Shown here piece after piece: positions 6,645 to 8,788 of a stretch of 8,788 nt of DNA. The number at the start of each line of letters is the position of its first letter. Positions within the stretch are counted from its first letter, which is position 1. A program made the position numbers and the translations under genes. The stretch is from Lachnospiraceae bacterium (GTDB lineage Bacteria; Bacillota; Clostridia; Lachnospirales; Lachnospiraceae). The notes below the pieces were generated by a model. That model was not told where the DNA came from. It ran no database searches and saw only the letters and a list, made by a program, of their open reading frames with translations. The stretch is taken from positions 1 to 8,788 of the forward strand of contig JAIECC010000368.1 in the NCBI GenBank assembly GCA_029068665.1, in the 5' to 3' direction.

Positions 6645-8177
6645 ATGAAAAAGGGACAGGAATATGAGGTTATAATTCAGGATTATGAATTTCCCAATAA
6701 GGGGATTGCCTTTATAGATGACCGGAAGGTGACGGTAAAGGGTGCTTTTCAGGGGCAAAAAGTCCGTATACGGATTACCAAGACAAAGAATGGCAAAGGA
6801 GAAGGCAGGCTGCTGGAGGTGCTGGAGCCTTCGGAGCAGGAAACTGCCATTCCCATTTGTAAGCATTTTGGACAATGCGGCGGCTGCACTTATCAGACAT
6901 TTCCCTATGAGACGCAGTTGGCAATTAAGGAGCAGCAGGTGCGGAAGCTATTGGATGGGGTGTGTGATACTTATATCTGGGATGGCATGATCGGCAGTCC
7001 GGTGATGGAAGGGTATCGGAATAAGATGGAGTTCTCTTTTGGGGACGAGTATAAGGATGGACCTCTTGCACTAGGTTTACATAAAAAAGGAAGCTTTTAT
7101 GATCTGGTTACAGTGGAGGACTGTAAGATTGTGGATTCGGATTATAACCGGATTTTGTCCTGCACCCTGAAGCATTTTGCGGACAGGCAGATACCATACT
7201 TTAAGAAAATGAGTCATGAGGGCTGTCTCCGGCATCTGGTAATCCGGCAGACTGCCAGAAGGAAAGATATTCTGATTAATCTGGTAGTGAGCAGCCAGGT
7301 TGGGAATGACTGCACAGAGAAAAGGGAACAGGCGGTAACAGAGGGACAATCAGTAAATGTGGAGAAGATAAAGGAATATTTGGATATCGATATCTGGATA
7401 GAACAGTTGAATTCCTTAGCTCTGCATGGGAAAATTGCCGGTATTCTGCTGACGGTAAATGACAGTCTGGCAGATGTGGTCCAGAGTGATGAGACCCGGT
7501 TGCTTTACGGACAGGATTACATCTATGAAGAGATTCTGGGACTAAAGTTCCGGATTACACCTTTTTCCTTCTTTCAAACAAATTCTCTGGGAGCCGAGGT
7601 CTTGTATGAAAAGGCACGAAGTTATGTGGGAGATACCAGGAATCAGGTGATATTTGACCTGTACAGTGGCACCGGGACCATTGCTCAGATGCTGGCATCG
7701 GTAGCAAAGAAGGTGGTTGGTGTGGAAATTGTTGAAGAGGCAGTAGAAGCAGCAAGGGAGAATGCAGTGCTGAATCAATTGGATAATTGCGAATTTATCG
7801 CCGGAGATGTGCTGAAGGTGCTGGATGAACTGAAGGAATTGCCGGATATGATTGTGCTGGACCCGCCAAGGGATGGGATTCATCCAAAAGCATTGAATAA
7901 GATTATCCGCTATGGCGTAGAGCGGATGGTGTATATATCCTGTAAACCAACCAGTCTGGCAAGGGATTTGGTGGCATTGCAGGCAGCAGGATATGAGGTG
8001 AAAAATGCTTGCTGCGTGGATATGTTTCCGGGGACGGCGAATGTGGAGACGGTGGTAATGCTTTCCCACAAAAAAATTGATAGCGTAATCGATGTAAAAG
8101 TGGAGTTTGATGAAGGTAAGGGCAAAGTGCCACTTGATAATATCGCCAAAAGAGTGAGTTACATACAAGATGATTAA
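6645..8177 (+). CDS. rlmD: 23S rRNA (uracil-5-)-methyltransferase RlmD/RlmCD, C-terminal tail truncated
   Basis: This enzyme makes 5-methyluridine in 23S rRNA; in Gram-positives one such protein often modifies both U747 and U1939 (E. coli numbering). The N-terminal TRAM-like OB domain (about 1-60) binds RNA. The 4Fe-4S ligands fit C72-x5-C78-x2-C81 plus C160. SAM motif I is FDLYSGTGT (337-345) and motif IV DPPRDG (406-411). The nucleophile is Cys433 (ISCKPTSLARDL) and the base Glu468 (NVETVVML). The catalytic core is complete at about residue 475. A clostridial tail follows (KVEFDEGKGKVPLDNIAKR) but stops at 510; the next part of the tail lies in other frames up to 8366. Activity should survive, because shorter homologues lack the tail. 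AAGGAG (6630-6635) is 9 nt before the ATG. Last gene of the run; no terminator follows. Confidence 0.93.
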   Translation: MKKGQEYEVIIQDYEFPNKGIAFIDDRKVTVKGAFQGQKVRIRITKTKNGKGEGRLLEVLEPSEQETAIPICKHFGQCGGCTYQTFPYETQLAIKEQQVRKLLDGVCDTYIWDGMIGSPVMEGYRNKMEFSFGDEYKDGPLALGLHKKGSFYDLVTVEDCKIVDSDYNRILSCTLKHFADRQIPYFKKMSHEGCLRHLVIRQTARRKDILINLVVSSQVGNDCTEKREQAVTEGQSVNVEKIKEYLDIDIWIEQLNSLALHGKIAGILLTVNDSLADVVQSDETRLLYGQDYIYEEILGLKFRITPFSFFQTNSLGAEVLYEKARSYVGDTRNQVIFDLYSGTGTIAQMLASVAKKVVGVEIVEEAVEAARENAVLNQLDNCEFIAGDVLKVLDELKELPDMIVLDPPRDGIHPKALNKIIRYGVERMVYISCKPTSLARDLVALQAAGYEVKNACCVDMFPGTANVETVVMLSHKKIDSVIDVKVEFDEGKGKVPLDNIAKRVSYIQDD

Positions 8178-8366
8178 AGAGTATATAGAATGAAATATGG
8201 CTTCAAGGTACATATCACATATATCACAGGGGTAAAGAGAGATTTAGGTTTGCCGATGTATGATGCTCCTAATGCGGTAGATGAATTGAAGCAACCGAGG
8301 AAATATCCGGCAGCGAAGAAAGTGGAAGCTATAAGGGATGCGTTGAAATATTTTGAGATTATCTAA
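8170..8366 (+). pseudogene. Displaced remnant of the RlmD C-terminal tail (frameshifted)
   Basis: Joined reading after the RlmD stop gives a continuous tail: MIKEYIE in one frame (8170-8190, TGA at 8191-8193), then KYGFKVH through ALKYFEII in the original RlmD frame (8193-8366). An ATG at 8190 would give a 58-residue product. I recall very similar sequence, including a GLPMYDAPNAVEELKQPRK block (here residues 20-38, with D for E), at the end of intact Lachnospiraceae RlmD. The tail's function is unknown; it is lysine-rich and may touch RNA. A TACA TACA duplication (8160-8167) causes the first frame change, and one missing base near 8191 causes the second. Alternatively it is translated as a small separate protein, because start and stop codons overlap; the Shine-Dalgarno match (AAAGAG, 8176-8181) is weak. 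A double sequencing error would also explain it. Confidence 0.75.
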
Positions 8367-8374
8367 ATGATTAA

Positions 8375-8380
8375 GGGAGG
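8375..8380 (+). promoter_or_regulatory. Ribosome binding site of the AAA ATPase
   Basis: GGGAGG ends 10 nt before ATG 8391. An in-frame ATG also exists at 8367, but it precedes this site and has no Shine-Dalgarno sequence of its own. The protein starting at 8391 (MIERFFVKKLF) matches the usual beginning of this ATPase type. Confidence 0.75.
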
Positions 8381-8390
8381 AATAGCTATT

Positions 8391-8788
8391 ATGATAGAAA
8401 GATTTTTTGTAAAAAAATTATTTGACATATTTGATAACGAGATACTTTTTAGGGAAAGTGGTATAACAGTTGTTGTTGGACAAAATGGGTGTGGAAAAAC
8501 GACGATGTTGCATATGCTTGCTACTATTTTTTCCAAAAATCATAGTCAGTTATTGCAATATAAGTTTGAATATATTGAGTTATCAGTATTAGGTCACATA
8601 TTAAAAATTGAACCAATTGATGAATACTTAGAGGATGAAGAAATTACAATAAAAGGTTTGAAATATTATGTAGATTCACAAGCTTTAGAAAAATGTTATA
8701 GAGAAACTAGTACAATTAATTCTCCAGCTTTTTGGGTAAGACTTATTCCTTCATTGAGGAGGCGACCAGGAAATGTATTATATGATAT
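8391..8788 (+). CDS. AAA/ABC-type ATPase, N-terminal part (cut by the window end)
   Basis: The 132 visible residues begin like SMC/OLD-related stand-alone ATPases: a first beta strand with LFDIFDNEILF (10-20), the strand GITVVVG (24-30) and a clear Walker A GQNGCGKTT (30-38). Residues about 55-110 lack a recognisable motif. Signature, Walker B and any C-terminal nuclease or TOPRIM domain lie beyond the window, so the subfamily cannot be fixed. Genes with this start are common in defence islands and mobile elements, for example Septu- or OLD-like ATPases or COG3950-type proteins. The DNA is far more AT-rich than the rest of the window: bases 8521-8580 hold 14 G+C of 60, against 28 of 60 at 7861-7920 in rlmD. 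That suggests acquisition by transfer. It has no visible promoter or upstream terminator, so read-through from rlmD is possible. Confidence 0.8.
   Translation, partial: MIERFFVKKLFDIFDNEILFRESGITVVVGQNGCGKTTMLHMLATIFSKNHSQLLQYKFEYIELSVLGHILKIEPIDEYLEDEEITIKGLKYYVDSQALEKCYRETSTINSPAFWVRLIPSLRRRPGNVLYD

Noticed and set aside
7542..8213. Open frame of 223 codons on the minus strand, antisense to rlmD
   Set aside because: It lies almost wholly opposite a clearly identified conserved gene, and its translation is rich in His, Ile and Cys with no domain-like pattern. It is a by-product of rlmD codon composition.
8343..8371. TTGAAA-17-AATGAT as a promoter for the AAA ATPase
   Set aside because: The -10 box is poor, and the predicted start of transcription would fall inside the GGGAGG ribosome binding site, leaving no usable leader.

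Overview
The window looks like the chromosome of a low-to-mid GC Firmicute, most likely a Lachnospiraceae-type Clostridium. This rests on strong AGGAGG-type ribosome binding sites, sigma-A style promoter boxes, U-tailed hairpin terminators, an EF-G-2 type GTPase, a THUMP methyltransferase of the YpsC kind, and an RlmD with a C-terminal tail that I recall from Lachnospiraceae. Every recognised gene is on the + strand. No tRNA, rRNA, CRISPR array or complete mobile element is visible.

Layout: a terminator from an unseen upstream gene (22-47) precedes a monocistronic EF-G-like GTPase (201-2291), which is closed by its own long nested terminator (2301-2365). A near-consensus promoter (2381-2409) then appears to drive a five-gene run: THUMP-domain RNA methyltransferase (2489-3649), membrane-anchored papain-like protease (3695-5395), XTP/dITP diphosphatase rdgB (5417-6007), YfcE-type phosphodiesterase (6037-6570) and 23S rRNA uracil-5-methyltransferase rlmD (6645-8177). 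Gaps are 21-74 nt and none holds a terminator. One gap contains a 16-bp stem-loop that lacks a U-tract.

Functionally the run combines two RNA methyltransferases with house-cleaning of damaged nucleotides, a predicted phosphodiesterase and one surface protease. The first gene of the window is a translational GTPase, so the general theme is translation and nucleotide maintenance. The protease is the outlier.

The right edge is the most interesting part. The RlmD C-terminal tail is broken by two small lesions: a TACA tandem duplication, then a one-base shift. The rest of the tail survives as a separate 58-codon frame (8190-8366). Only 24 nt further on, base composition drops sharply to AT-rich DNA. 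There an AAA/ABC-type ATPase begins behind a strong ribosome binding site and runs off the window. The 3' end of rlmD/rumA is a known integration site for mobile elements in other Firmicutes, so 8160-8391 may be the boundary of an acquired island, possibly a defence one. The window ends before this can be settled.
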